Source of the DNA: Rhodospirillales bacterium
Lineage (GTDB): Bacteria; Pseudomonadota; Alphaproteobacteria; Acetobacterales; Acetobacteraceae
Length of the DNA stretch: 5,068 nt
Direction of reading: 5' to 3'
Assembly: GCA_025352915.1 (NCBI GenBank)
Contig: JANXSA010000469.1
Coordinates: forward strand, 1 to 5,068
The notes under the pieces were generated by a model. The model was not told the origin of the DNA. It worked only from the letters and a program-made list of their open reading frames with translations, and did not search any database. Each line of letters starts with the position of its first letter. Position 1 is the first letter of the stretch. Made by a program: the position numbers and the translations under genes. Shown piece after piece: positions 1 through 5,068 of this stretch.

Positions 1-779
1 TTTTCATGGCGGTGTTCGCACCGCTATTGGCGCCGTATTCGCCGATCGACCAGACCCTGCGCGACAAGCTGATCCCGCCCGCCTGGGTCGATGGCGGCAG
101 CATGAAATACATTCTCGGCACCGACGGATTCGGCCGCGACACGCTCAGCCGGCTGATCTACGGCGCGCGGGTCAGCCTGATCATCGCCCTGCTGGCGCTG
201 CTGGCCGGCGGCGGCGTGGGCCTGTTGATCGGCATCGTCGCCGGCTATACCGGCGGCGCGGTGGACAGCGTGCTGATGCGCCTGGTGGATGCCGCCTTCA
301 CCTTTCCCGCCATCCTGTTCGCGCTGCTGCTGTCGGTCACCATGGGCCAGGGCCTGACCACGCTGGTGATCGCCATCAGCCTGCTGCTATGGGCCAGCTT
401 CGCGCGCATTATCCGCGGCGAGGTGCTGGCGCTGAAGCAGCGCGACTTCGTGGCCCTCGCCCGGGTGCGCGGCTGTTCGCCATCGCGCATCATGCTGACC
501 CACATCCTGCCGAACGTGCTGAACACCTTTGTGGTGCTGGTCACCCTCAATATCGGCGTGGTGGTGATCGCCGAGGCGGCGCTCAGCTTCCTCGGCGCCG
601 GCATCCCGCCGCCCACGCCGACCTGGGGCGGGATGATTTCCGAGGGGCGCGGACGCATCGCCGATGCCTGGTGGATCTCGATCATCCCCGGCGTCGCGCT
701 GATGCTGCTGGTGCTGTCGGTCAACCTGTTCGGCGACTGGCTGCGCGACCGGCTTGACCCCAAGCTTCGGCAACTGTGA
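1..779 (+). CDS. DppC-like permease of a peptide-type ABC importer (5' end cut by window edge)
   Basis: Inner-membrane permease subunit of a dipeptide/oligopeptide/nickel-class ABC importer; it would pair with a DppB-like permease to form the channel. An in-frame ATG lies at 6, but the frame is open to the left edge and the residues after it (MAVFAPLLAPYSP) look like the end of the first membrane helix of DppC proteins, so about 30-40 N-terminal residues are probably missing and the ATG is probably internal. Counting from that Met, GTDGFGRD is at 38-45, the hallmark of the DppC subfamily. The ATPase-contacting EAA-type loop spans about 149-170 (ends HILPN), and AEAALSFLG with the following Pro-rich PPPTPTWGGM is at 189-210. 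Hydrophobic helices lie near 55-80, 98-117, 119-135, 172-197 and 222-246. The C-terminus (DPKLRQL) is of usual form. The exact solute (peptide, nickel, glutathione, other) cannot be told from this subunit. Confidence 0.95.
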   Translation, partial: FMAVFAPLLAPYSPIDQTLRDKLIPPAWVDGGSMKYILGTDGFGRDTLSRLIYGARVSLIIALLALLAGGGVGLLIGIVAGYTGGAVDSVLMRLVDAAFTFPAILFALLLSVTMGQGLTTLVIAISLLLWASFARIIRGEVLALKQRDFVALARVRGCSPSRIMLTHILPNVLNTFVVLVTLNIGVVVIAEAALSFLGAGIPPPTPTWGGMISEGRGRIADAWWISIIPGVALMLLVLSVNLFGDWLRDRLDPKLRQL

Positions 780-803
780 TGGCTGCGGCAATTGTGAGGG
801 ATG
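768..803 (+). repeat. Imperfect 18-bp tandem duplication across the permease stop codon
   Basis: Positions 768-785 and 786-803 match at 15 of 18 bases, and the first 12 bases of each copy differ at only one (CGGCAACTGTGA versus CGGCAATTGTGA). The period is a multiple of three, so the permease ending Arg-Gln-Leu-stop is followed, in the same frame, by a second Arg-Gln-Leu-stop. This fits a short duplication that left a spare stop codon and helped create the non-coding gap before the ATPase gene. Chance similarity cannot be excluded from one sequence. Confidence 0.5.
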
Positions 804-844
804 GTGGGGCGATGGCCGCGAACACGTCGGTGACCGCGCGATGA
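779..844 (+). other. 21-codon frame bridging permease stop and ATPase start (possible translational relay)
   Basis: An ATG at 779-781 shares its A with the permease stop TGA (777-779). The frame runs 21 codons (begins MAAAIVRDGG) and ends at TGA 842-844, which overlaps the ATPase start ATG at 841-843 as ATGA. It therefore closes the 61-nt gap exactly, with the junction types used for coupled translation. The peptide has no recognisable domain and the ATG has no Shine-Dalgarno site, so any translation would depend on reinitiation after the permease stop. It may be chance: a second ATG in the same frame (812) and high G+C make short open frames common. Confidence 0.3.
829..833 (+). promoter_or_regulatory. 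Likely Shine-Dalgarno site for the DppD-like ATPase
   Basis: GGTGA, complementary to the anti-Shine-Dalgarno end of 16S rRNA, sits 7 nt before the ATG at 841. It supports that start over the in-frame TTG at 754, which would add 29 residues rich in Cys, Gly and Trp that lie outside the usual family start. Confidence 0.5.
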
Positions 845-1818
845 GCGCCGCCCCCATCCTGGAAGTGCGTGACCTGCACACGCATTTCGAGCTCAGCCGC
901 GGCGTGGTCAAGGCGGTGGACGGCGTCAGCTTCACCCTGCACCGCGGCGAGGTGCTGGGCCTGGTGGGCGAGTCCGGCTGCGGCAAGAGCCTGACCGCGC
1001 TGTCGGTGCTGCGCCTGCTGCCCAAGGGGATCGCGCGCACCGTCCAGGGCCAGATCCTGTACGACGGCCAGGACCTGCTGACCAAGACGCCGCGCGAAAT
1101 GCGCGAGATCCGCGGCCGCAAGATCTCGATGATCCTGCAGGACCCGCAAACCTCGCTCAACCCGGTATTCTCGATCGGCGACCAGCTGCGCGAGGCGATC
1201 TACCGCCGCACCCGCGCCGGCAAGGCCGCCGTGATGCGCGAAGCTGTCGAGGCGCTGCGCCGGGTGGACATCGCCGCGCCGGAACAGCGCATCGGCCAGT
1301 TCCCGCACCAGATGAGCGGCGGCATGAAACAGCGCGTGGTCGGCGCCATCGTGATGGCCGGACACCCCGAGGTGCTGATCGCCGACGAGCCGACAACCGC
1401 GCTCGATGTCACCATCCAGCTGCAGTACCTCAAGCTCCTGAAGGCGATGCAGCAGGAAACCGGAATGGCGATGCTGTTCATCACCCATGATTTCGGCGTG
1501 GTGGCCCGCATGTGCGACCGGGTGGCGGTGATGTATGCCGGCCGCATCGTCGAATGCGGGCCGGTGCAACAGGTCTTCGACCACCCTTCCCACCCATACA
1601 CCCAGGCGCTGATCGCCTCGGTGCCCAAGATGACGGGATCGGCCGAGCGCCTTTACACCGTCGAGGGCCAGCCGCCATCGCTGATGGATCTGCCCATCGG
1701 CTGCCGTTTCGCGCCGCGTTGCCCCCATGCCGAGCAGCGCTGCCGGGACAGCTATCCCGGCTCGTTTTCCGCCGGCGACGCGCATACCGCGGATTGCTGG
1801 AGGCTCGCCGCGGCATGA
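841..1818 (+). CDS. DppD-like ATP-binding subunit of a peptide-type ABC importer
   Basis: Cytoplasmic ATPase of 325 residues, the usual length for DppD/OppD, which together with the next gene product would drive import through the permease pair. Visible motifs in order: Walker A GESGCGKS at 43-50, Q-loop Gln100 (LQDPQTSLNP), ABC signature MSGGMKQR at 158-165, Walker B VLIADEP at 178-184 with catalytic Glu183, D-loop ALD at 187-189 and switch His216 (ITHDFG). The C-terminal oligopeptide/dipeptide extension starts near HPYTQALI (251-258) and carries Cys288, Cys294, Cys301 and Cys319, a spacing linked to an iron-sulfur cluster in some family members. The start at ATG 841 fits the family N-terminus (ILEVRDLHTHF) and has GGTGA 7 nt before it. 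The stop overlaps the next start (ATGA at 1815-1818), so translation is probably coupled. All ATPase residues are intact. Dpp, Opp, Nik and Gsi subtypes cannot be separated here. Confidence 0.95.
   Translation: MSAAPILEVRDLHTHFELSRGVVKAVDGVSFTLHRGEVLGLVGESGCGKSLTALSVLRLLPKGIARTVQGQILYDGQDLLTKTPREMREIRGRKISMILQDPQTSLNPVFSIGDQLREAIYRRTRAGKAAVMREAVEALRRVDIAAPEQRIGQFPHQMSGGMKQRVVGAIVMAGHPEVLIADEPTTALDVTIQLQYLKLLKAMQQETGMAMLFITHDFGVVARMCDRVAVMYAGRIVECGPVQQVFDHPSHPYTQALIASVPKMTGSAERLYTVEGQPPSLMDLPIGCRFAPRCPHAEQRCRDSYPGSFSAGDAHTADCWRLAAA
1799..1803 (+). promoter_or_regulatory. Shine-Dalgarno site for the DppF-like ATPase
   Basis: GGAGG lies inside the end of the upstream ATPase gene, 11 nt before the ATG at 1815. 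The spacing is a little long, which fits translation helped by coupling through the ATGA overlap. Confidence 0.5.
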
Positions 1819-2789
1819 GCGACGAACCCCTGCTGCGGGTCGACCGGCTCAGCAAGCACTATCCGGTCTCCAAGGGCGTGCTGTTCGCCCGCTCGCTCGG
1901 CCAGGTGAAGGCGGTTGACGACATCTCGTTCAGCATTCCCGCCGGCGGAACGCTCGGCCTGGTCGGCGAATCCGGCTGCGGCAAGACCACCACCTCCAAG
2001 CTCATCCTCAACCTGGAAGCGCCCACCAGCGGTCAGGTGCTGCTGGACGGCACGCCGATCCACGGCCTGGAGGGTGCCGCGCTGAAGCAGTTCCGCGCCA
2101 GGGTCCAGGCGGTGTTCCAGGACCCGTGGTCGTCGCTCAACCCGCGCATGACGGTCGGCCGGACCATCGCGGAATCGCTGATCGTCACCGGCTGGGGCAG
2201 CCGCGAGGAAATCGCCGCCCGCGTCGCCGAGCTGATGGTCCAGGTCGGGCTGCGTCCCGAACAGGTCACGCAATACCCGCACGAGTTCAGCGGCGGGCAG
2301 CGCCAGCGCATCGCCCTGGCCAGCGCGCTGGCCTCGCGGCCGCGGCTGATCGTGCTGGACGAGCCCATTTCCGCCCTCGACGTGTCGATCCGTGCTCAGA
2401 TGATGAACCTGCTGAAGGACATCCAGGCCCAGGACAACGTCACCTACCTGCTGATCGCCCACGACCTCGCCACCGTGCGCCACATGGCCGACCAGACGGT
2501 GGTGATGTACCTGGGCAAGATCGTCGAGCGCGCGCCAACCCGCGCCCTGTTCGACGATGTCCGCCATCCCTACACCAAGGCGCTGTTCTCCGCCGTGCTG
2601 CCGCCGCATCCCGACCGCCGGCAGGACGAGATCGTGCTGGTGGGCGAGATCCCGTCGCCGCTCAATCCGCCCAGCGGCTGCCGCTTCCACACCCGATGCC
2701 CCTTCGTGATGGCGCGCTGCGCGGAGCAGGAGCCGCCGCTGCGCGAACTGGCGCCCGACCATCACGTGGCTTGCCATCTCTACGCGTGA
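1815..2789 (+). CDS. DppF-like ATP-binding subunit of a peptide-type ABC importer
   Basis: Second cytoplasmic ATPase of the importer, 324 residues, expected to form a heterodimer with the DppD-like subunit. Motifs: Walker A GESGCGKTT at 51-59, Q-loop Gln102 (FQDPWSSLNP, where the PWSSLNP form is typical of DppF/OppF), signature FSGGQRQR at 158-165, Walker B LIVLDEP at 178-184 with Glu183, D-loop ALD at 187-189 and switch His216 (IAHDLA). The C-terminal extension begins near HPYTKALFSAV (251-261) and has Cys289, Cys295, Cys302 and Cys320, the same C-X5-C-X6-C-X17-C spacing as its partner. The ATG at 1815 overlaps the preceding stop, and the N-terminus LLRVDRLSKHYPV matches the family. The frame is open upstream to 1512, but that stretch is out-of-frame reading of the previous gene. 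Nothing is missing. Confidence 0.95.
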   Translation: MSDEPLLRVDRLSKHYPVSKGVLFARSLGQVKAVDDISFSIPAGGTLGLVGESGCGKTTTSKLILNLEAPTSGQVLLDGTPIHGLEGAALKQFRARVQAVFQDPWSSLNPRMTVGRTIAESLIVTGWGSREEIAARVAELMVQVGLRPEQVTQYPHEFSGGQRQRIALASALASRPRLIVLDEPISALDVSIRAQMMNLLKDIQAQDNVTYLLIAHDLATVRHMADQTVVMYLGKIVERAPTRALFDDVRHPYTKALFSAVLPPHPDRRQDEIVLVGEIPSPLNPPSGCRFHTRCPFVMARCAEQEPPLRELAPDHHVACHLYA

Positions 2790-2819
2790 CCTGAAGGCTT
2801 CGACCCAAGTAAATAGACC

Positions 2820-2824
2820 GGAGG
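2820..2824 (+). promoter_or_regulatory. Strong Shine-Dalgarno site for the CoA-transferase
   Basis: GGAGG lies 8 nt before ATG 2833, a good match and spacing that fixes this start. The 43-nt gap after the ATPase stop (2790-2832) shows no convincing terminator hairpin or promoter, so read-through from the transporter operon is the simplest reading. Confidence 0.75.
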
Positions 2825-2832
2825 ACTGCGAC

Positions 2833-4050
2833 ATGAGTGAGCCCCACGGACCGCTGCATGGCGTGAAGGTCGTCGCCTGCTCTACCGCCCAGGCGGGCAC
2901 GGTGCCGTACATGCTGATGGCCGATCTCGGCGCCGAGGTGATCAAGATCGAGGTGCCCGAGGGCGGCGACAACTCGCGCGGCACCGGCATCATGCCGGGC
3001 TTCCCCAGCACCTATTTCGAAACCAACAACCGCGGTGTGAAGAGCGTCACGCTCAATTTGAAGGCCAAGGAAGGCCAGGAAATCCTGCGCAAACTGGTCG
3101 CCGGGGCCGAGATTTTCGGCCAGAACTTCCGCCCGGGTGCTGCCGAGAAGAACGGCTTCGGCTACGAGGAACTGCGCCGCGTCAATCCCCGGCTGGTCTA
3201 CATTTCCATCTCCGGCTACGGGCCCAAGGGCCCGCACGCCGACCTTCCCGGCACCGATTCGATGGCCCAGGCGCTGGGCGGCATCGCCGAGGCCTATTCC
3301 ACCCCCGGCCAGAAGCTGCGCACCGGCATCGTCTCGGTGGCCGACGAAACCTGCGCCATCCTGGCCTTCGGCGGCGCTCTGGCAGCACTGACCCATGCGC
3401 GCGCCACCGGCATCGGCCAGAAGGTCGATTGCTCGCTGCTCGGCGGGCAGGTCCGCCTGATGGGCTGGACCCTGACCACCGCGATGTGGCGCAACCGCAA
3501 CCCGGTCACCGGCCAGGCGCGCATTTCCGGCACCCCCGAACGCCCGGGCCTCAGCGCCAGCTTCAACGACCGCGACGGCAAGCCGCTGGTGTTCCAGCTC
3601 GGCGGCGCCCGCCCGTGGCGCAACGCGATGACCGCGCTCGGCTTCTACGACACGCTCGAACAGGCCGGCTTCGGCGATCTCGGCGTGATCATGTCATCGG
3701 ACGACCAGCGCATCGCGCTGCTGAGCCTGCTCGACCAGCTCTTCGCCACCGGCAGCCGCGACGACTGGGTGGCGCGCCTGCGCGGGGCGGACATCGTCGC
3801 CGCACCCATCAACACCCTGCTGGAGGCGACCAACGATCCCGACGTGCTGGCCAACGGCTACGTGACCGAAATCGAGTACCCCGAGCATGGCAAGAAGCTC
3901 AAGGTCCACGGCACGCCCTGGCATTTCTCCGAAACGCCGGCCAAGATCGGCACCGCCCCCAAGCTTGGCGCCGACAACGAATCGGTGCTGGCCGGGCTGG
4001 GCTACAGCGCCGACCAGATCGCCGATTTCCGCGCGCGCAAGGTTATTTGA
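2833..4050 (+). CDS. CaiB/BaiF-family (type III) CoA-transferase
   Basis: Cytoplasmic enzyme of 405 residues, the usual size for the family that includes formyl-CoA transferase, CaiB and BaiF. These move CoA from an acyl-CoA donor to a free carboxylic acid through an aspartyl-CoA thioester. The N-terminus (PLHGVKVV, residues 7-14, then MLMADLGAEVIKIEVPEGGD at 27-46) is the family's CoA-binding start. NNRGVKSVTLNLK is at 65-77 and YISISGYGPKGP at 123-134. Asp171 in VADETCAIL lines up with the catalytic Asp169 of formyl-CoA transferase. GQKVDCSLL is at 195-203, and the C-terminus LGADNESVLAGLGYS (378-392) is typical. PGTDSMAQA (139-147) has Thr where many members have Tyr before the Asp. It follows the transporter genes by 43 nt in the same direction, suggesting a substrate brought in and then activated. 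The 3' end overlaps the convergent crotonase gene by 8 nt. The substrate acid and CoA donor are unknown. Confidence 0.93.
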   Translation: MSEPHGPLHGVKVVACSTAQAGTVPYMLMADLGAEVIKIEVPEGGDNSRGTGIMPGFPSTYFETNNRGVKSVTLNLKAKEGQEILRKLVAGAEIFGQNFRPGAAEKNGFGYEELRRVNPRLVYISISGYGPKGPHADLPGTDSMAQALGGIAEAYSTPGQKLRTGIVSVADETCAILAFGGALAALTHARATGIGQKVDCSLLGGQVRLMGWTLTTAMWRNRNPVTGQARISGTPERPGLSASFNDRDGKPLVFQLGGARPWRNAMTALGFYDTLEQAGFGDLGVIMSSDDQRIALLSLLDQLFATGSRDDWVARLRGADIVAAPINTLLEATNDPDVLANGYVTEIEYPEHGKKLKVHGTPWHFSETPAKIGTAPKLGADNESVLAGLGYSADQIADFRARKVI

Positions 4051-4843
4051 CGGAGTCCGGCGTCGGCAGGCGGTAGCGGTCCTCGGGATCGATCCAGCCC
4101 TTGAAGTTGGGCTTGCGCTTCTCGGCGAAGGCCGCCCGCGATTCCATCAGGTCGCTCTTGTCGCCATGGTCGTGCAGCGCCGCGGCCAGGCGCACCATGT
4201 CCGGTCCGGGCTCCGGGCGCATCTGGCGCATCATGTGCACGGTGTTGACCCGCGACGCCGGCGGCAGGGACAGCAAATGCTCGGCCATCGCAAATGCGCT
4301 CGGCATCAGCTCCTCGGCCGACACCACGCGGTTCAGGAAGCCCACCTGGTGAAAACGCTCGGCGGTAAAGCGAAACCCCAGCGCCATCTCCATCGCGATG
4401 GGGTAGGGCACGTTGGCGATATGGCCGTGGTTGTAGCCGCCGAGCAGCCAGCGCTTGGCCTCGGATACCTCGAACACCGCCTCGTGCACGGCCACCCGCA
4501 GGTCGGTGCGCTCGACCAGCATGAACCCGCCGCCCATGGCAAAGCCGTTCACCGCCGCGATCACCGGCTTCTCCAGCGTGCCCGCCATGAAAGGATCTTC
4601 CTTCTCCGGCTGCCGGCTGCCGGGCACCCCGACCTTCAACGACTCCTTCATGTCCTCGCCGACGCAGAACGCCCGTCCGGTGCCGGTGAAGATGGCAACC
4701 TCGAGTTCCCGGCTATGGCGGAACTCGTTCCATGCCTCGGACAGCTCGGTGCGCATCTCATGGCTCAGAGCATTGAGGCGATCGGGCCGGTTCATTCGCA
4801 CGACCAGAATCTGTCCGTGACGTTCGGTTTCAACCACGGGCAT
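4043..4843 (-). CDS. Crotonase-fold protein, enoyl-CoA hydratase/isomerase family, non-canonical active site
   Basis: Cytoplasmic crotonase-superfamily enzyme acting on an acyl-CoA, 266 residues from ATG 4843 (family usually 255-270). MNRPDRLNALSHEM at 17-30 is the family start. GRAFCVGEDMKES (56-68) gives the first oxyanion-hole amide (Cys60, lining up with Ala98 of rat mitochondrial enoyl-CoA hydratase). KPVIAAVNGFAMGGGF (92-107) gives the second (Gly105, as Gly141). Ungapped alignment puts Met108 where the first catalytic Glu (rat Glu144) belongs, while Glu128 (VSEAKR) matches the second (Glu164). Standard hydration is therefore doubtful; isomerase, hydrolase, lyase or an altered hydratase are possible. 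GTG 4852 is an alternative start adding MDA, but the GGAGG lies only 2 nt before it, against 11 nt before ATG 4843. The gene converges on the CoA-transferase with an 8-nt overlap and has its own leader, so it is a separate transcript. Confidence 0.9.
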   Translation of the reverse strand: MPVVETERHGQILVVRMNRPDRLNALSHEMRTELSEAWNEFRHSRELEVAIFTGTGRAFCVGEDMKESLKVGVPGSRQPEKEDPFMAGTLEKPVIAAVNGFAMGGGFMLVERTDLRVAVHEAVFEVSEAKRWLLGGYNHGHIANVPYPIAMEMALGFRFTAERFHQVGFLNRVVSAEELMPSAFAMAEHLLSLPPASRVNTVHMMRQMRPEPGPDMVRLAAALHDHGDKSDLMESRAAFAEKRKPNFKGWIDPEDRYRLPTPDSVK

Positions 4844-4854
4844 GGCGTCCACTC

Positions 4855-4859
4855 CCTCC
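4855..4859 (-). promoter_or_regulatory. Shine-Dalgarno site that decides the crotonase start
   Basis: On the - strand this reads GGAGG within CGGAGGGAG. It is 11 nt before ATG 4843 (8 nt if the following GAG is counted as part of the site) but only 2 nt before the in-frame GTG 4852, favouring the ATG. Confidence 0.65.
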
Positions 4860-4875
4860 GAAATCAGTTTACCAA

Positions 4876-4891
4876 CCTGCGAATGCGCAGG
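4876..4891. other. Small inverted repeat in the crotonase leader
   Basis: CCTGCG (4876-4881) and CGCAGG (4886-4891) form a perfect 6-bp stem with a 4-nt loop (AATG). It lies about 17 nt upstream of the crotonase Shine-Dalgarno site, so it would be in the 5' untranslated region if the gene is transcribed from the candidate promoter further right. There is no T tract on either side, so it is not a good intrinsic terminator. It could be a leader hairpin, half of an operator, or chance. Confidence 0.35.
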
Positions 4892-4903
4892 ATGCTTGCC
4901 GCA

Positions 4904-4931
4904 ATGTTACAGGTACTGGCGCGCTCGTCAC
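4904..4931 (-). promoter_or_regulatory. Weak candidate sigma-70-type promoter for the crotonase gene
   Basis: Read on the - strand, GTGACG (4931-4926, four of six matches to TTGACA) is followed after 16 nt by TAACAT (4909-4904, four of six matches to TATAAT). Transcription would begin near 4897, giving a leader of about 54 nt that contains the small inverted repeat. The 8-bp palindrome CACTAGTG (4929-4936) overlaps the -35 element. Both hexamers are imperfect and such matches occur by chance, so this is only a candidate. Confidence 0.25.
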
Positions 4932-5037
4932 TAGTGGTACGATTTCAACGCATGCCTCCCGGACGCTGGGTGAATCGCCGCGCAAAATCAAAACCTCGTG
5001 GCGCGGTCCGGCGGCACTATCCGTCTGATACCAGTCC

Positions 5038-5068
5038 GCGAAATGGCCGACTCTTCCGGCCATTTCGC
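5038..5068. repeat. Perfect 12-bp inverted repeat (hairpin) reaching the window edge
   Basis: GCGAAATGGCCG (5038-5049) and CGGCCATTTCGC (5057-5068) are exact reverse complements around a 7-nt loop (ACTCTTC). The stem may continue past the right edge. Read as RNA it would be a stable hairpin with A/T pairs low and G/C pairs at the top, as in many bidirectional terminators. The usual T tract would have to lie beyond 5068 on the + strand, and none is present leftward for the - strand. Alternatives are the terminator of a gene outside the window, a dispersed palindromic repeat unit, or a dyad operator. Confidence 0.75.

Noticed and set aside
754..840. Extending the DppD-like ATPase upstream to TTG 754
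   Set aside because: It would overlap the permease and add 29 residues unlike the family N-terminus. ATG 841 gives the normal start and has GGTGA 7 nt upstream.
721..1785. Long open frame antisense to the DppD-like gene
   Set aside because: A shadow of a high-G+C coding strand: His/Ala/Asp/Arg-rich translation with no family resemblance, opposite a gene with all ABC motifs intact.
2786..2815. Possible promoter before the CoA-transferase (GTGACC, 18-nt spacer, TAAATA)
   Set aside because: The -10 match is poor (three of six) and the predicted start would fall in the Shine-Dalgarno site, leaving almost no leader. Co-transcription with the transporter is simpler.
1752..3011. Long antisense open frame across the DppF-like gene and the CoA-transferase start
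   Set aside because: Same codon-mirror effect; it crosses two well-supported genes and their junction and has no motif of its own.
4978..5006. CCGCGC / GCGCGG inverted repeat with a 17-nt loop
   Set aside because: Short G+C-only arms and a long loop are expected by chance at this base composition.
4869..5063. 64-codon frame on the - strand upstream of the crotonase, open to the window edge
   Set aside because: Many codons end in A or T (GTA, CCA, TTG, GCA), unlike the strongly G/C-ending codons of the real genes. Its ATG sits in the hairpin arm, it spans the candidate promoter, and no domain is recognisable. If the frame continues past 5068 it could be a gene's 3' end, so the flank should be read.
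4883..5068. + strand frame from ATG 4883, open for 62 codons to the right edge
   Set aside because: No Shine-Dalgarno site; very Arg-rich product with no recognisable motif, as expected from non-coding high-G+C DNA. A divergent gene starting here cannot be fully excluded without the downstream sequence.
1..5068. CRISPR array, tRNA or rRNA gene, insertion sequence, phage or defence genes
   Set aside because: No regularly spaced repeats, no recognisable structural RNA sequence and no transposase or integrase motifs on either strand. About 95% of the window is accounted for by transport and CoA-metabolism genes.

Overview
The window is a high-G+C (roughly two thirds G+C by eye) stretch of bacterial DNA, densely coding. 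Start/stop overlaps, Shine-Dalgarno sites and family resemblance suggest a proteobacterium rich in acyl-CoA metabolism. That placement is an inference; nothing in the window fixes a genus.

Layout. Positions 1-2789 hold the distal part of a peptide-type (Dpp/Opp/Nik/Gsi class) ABC importer operon on the + strand: the 3' part of a DppC-like permease (cut by the left edge), a DppD-like ATPase (841-1818) and a DppF-like ATPase (1815-2789, ATGA overlap). The binding protein and the DppB-like permease are presumably just left of the window. After a 43-nt gap with a good Shine-Dalgarno site, a CaiB/BaiF (type III) CoA-transferase (2833-4050) follows in the same direction. A crotonase-fold protein (enoyl-CoA hydratase/isomerase family, 4043-4843) lies on the - strand. 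Its stop codon lies inside the last codons of the CoA-transferase, so the two genes overlap tail to tail by 8 nt. The remaining 225 nt (4844-5068) have no convincing gene. They hold the crotonase leader, a weak promoter candidate, a small hairpin, and a perfect 12-bp-stem hairpin whose right arm ends at the last base of the window.

How the parts may work together. The two ATPases would power the permease pair to import a small solute. The CoA-transferase could activate a carboxylic acid to its CoA thioester, and the crotonase-like protein could act on such a thioester. This resembles the logic of the carnitine CaiB/CaiD pair, but the substrate cannot be read from the sequence, and the crotonase is on a separate transcript.

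The genes belong to known families. I see no clear evidence of a wholly new system. The points most worth a second look are the crotonase with Met in place of the first catalytic Glu, the transporter/CoA-transferase linkage, an 18-bp imperfect tandem duplication at the permease stop, a 21-codon reading frame that exactly bridges permease stop and ATPase start, the 8-nt convergent overlap, and the edge hairpin.
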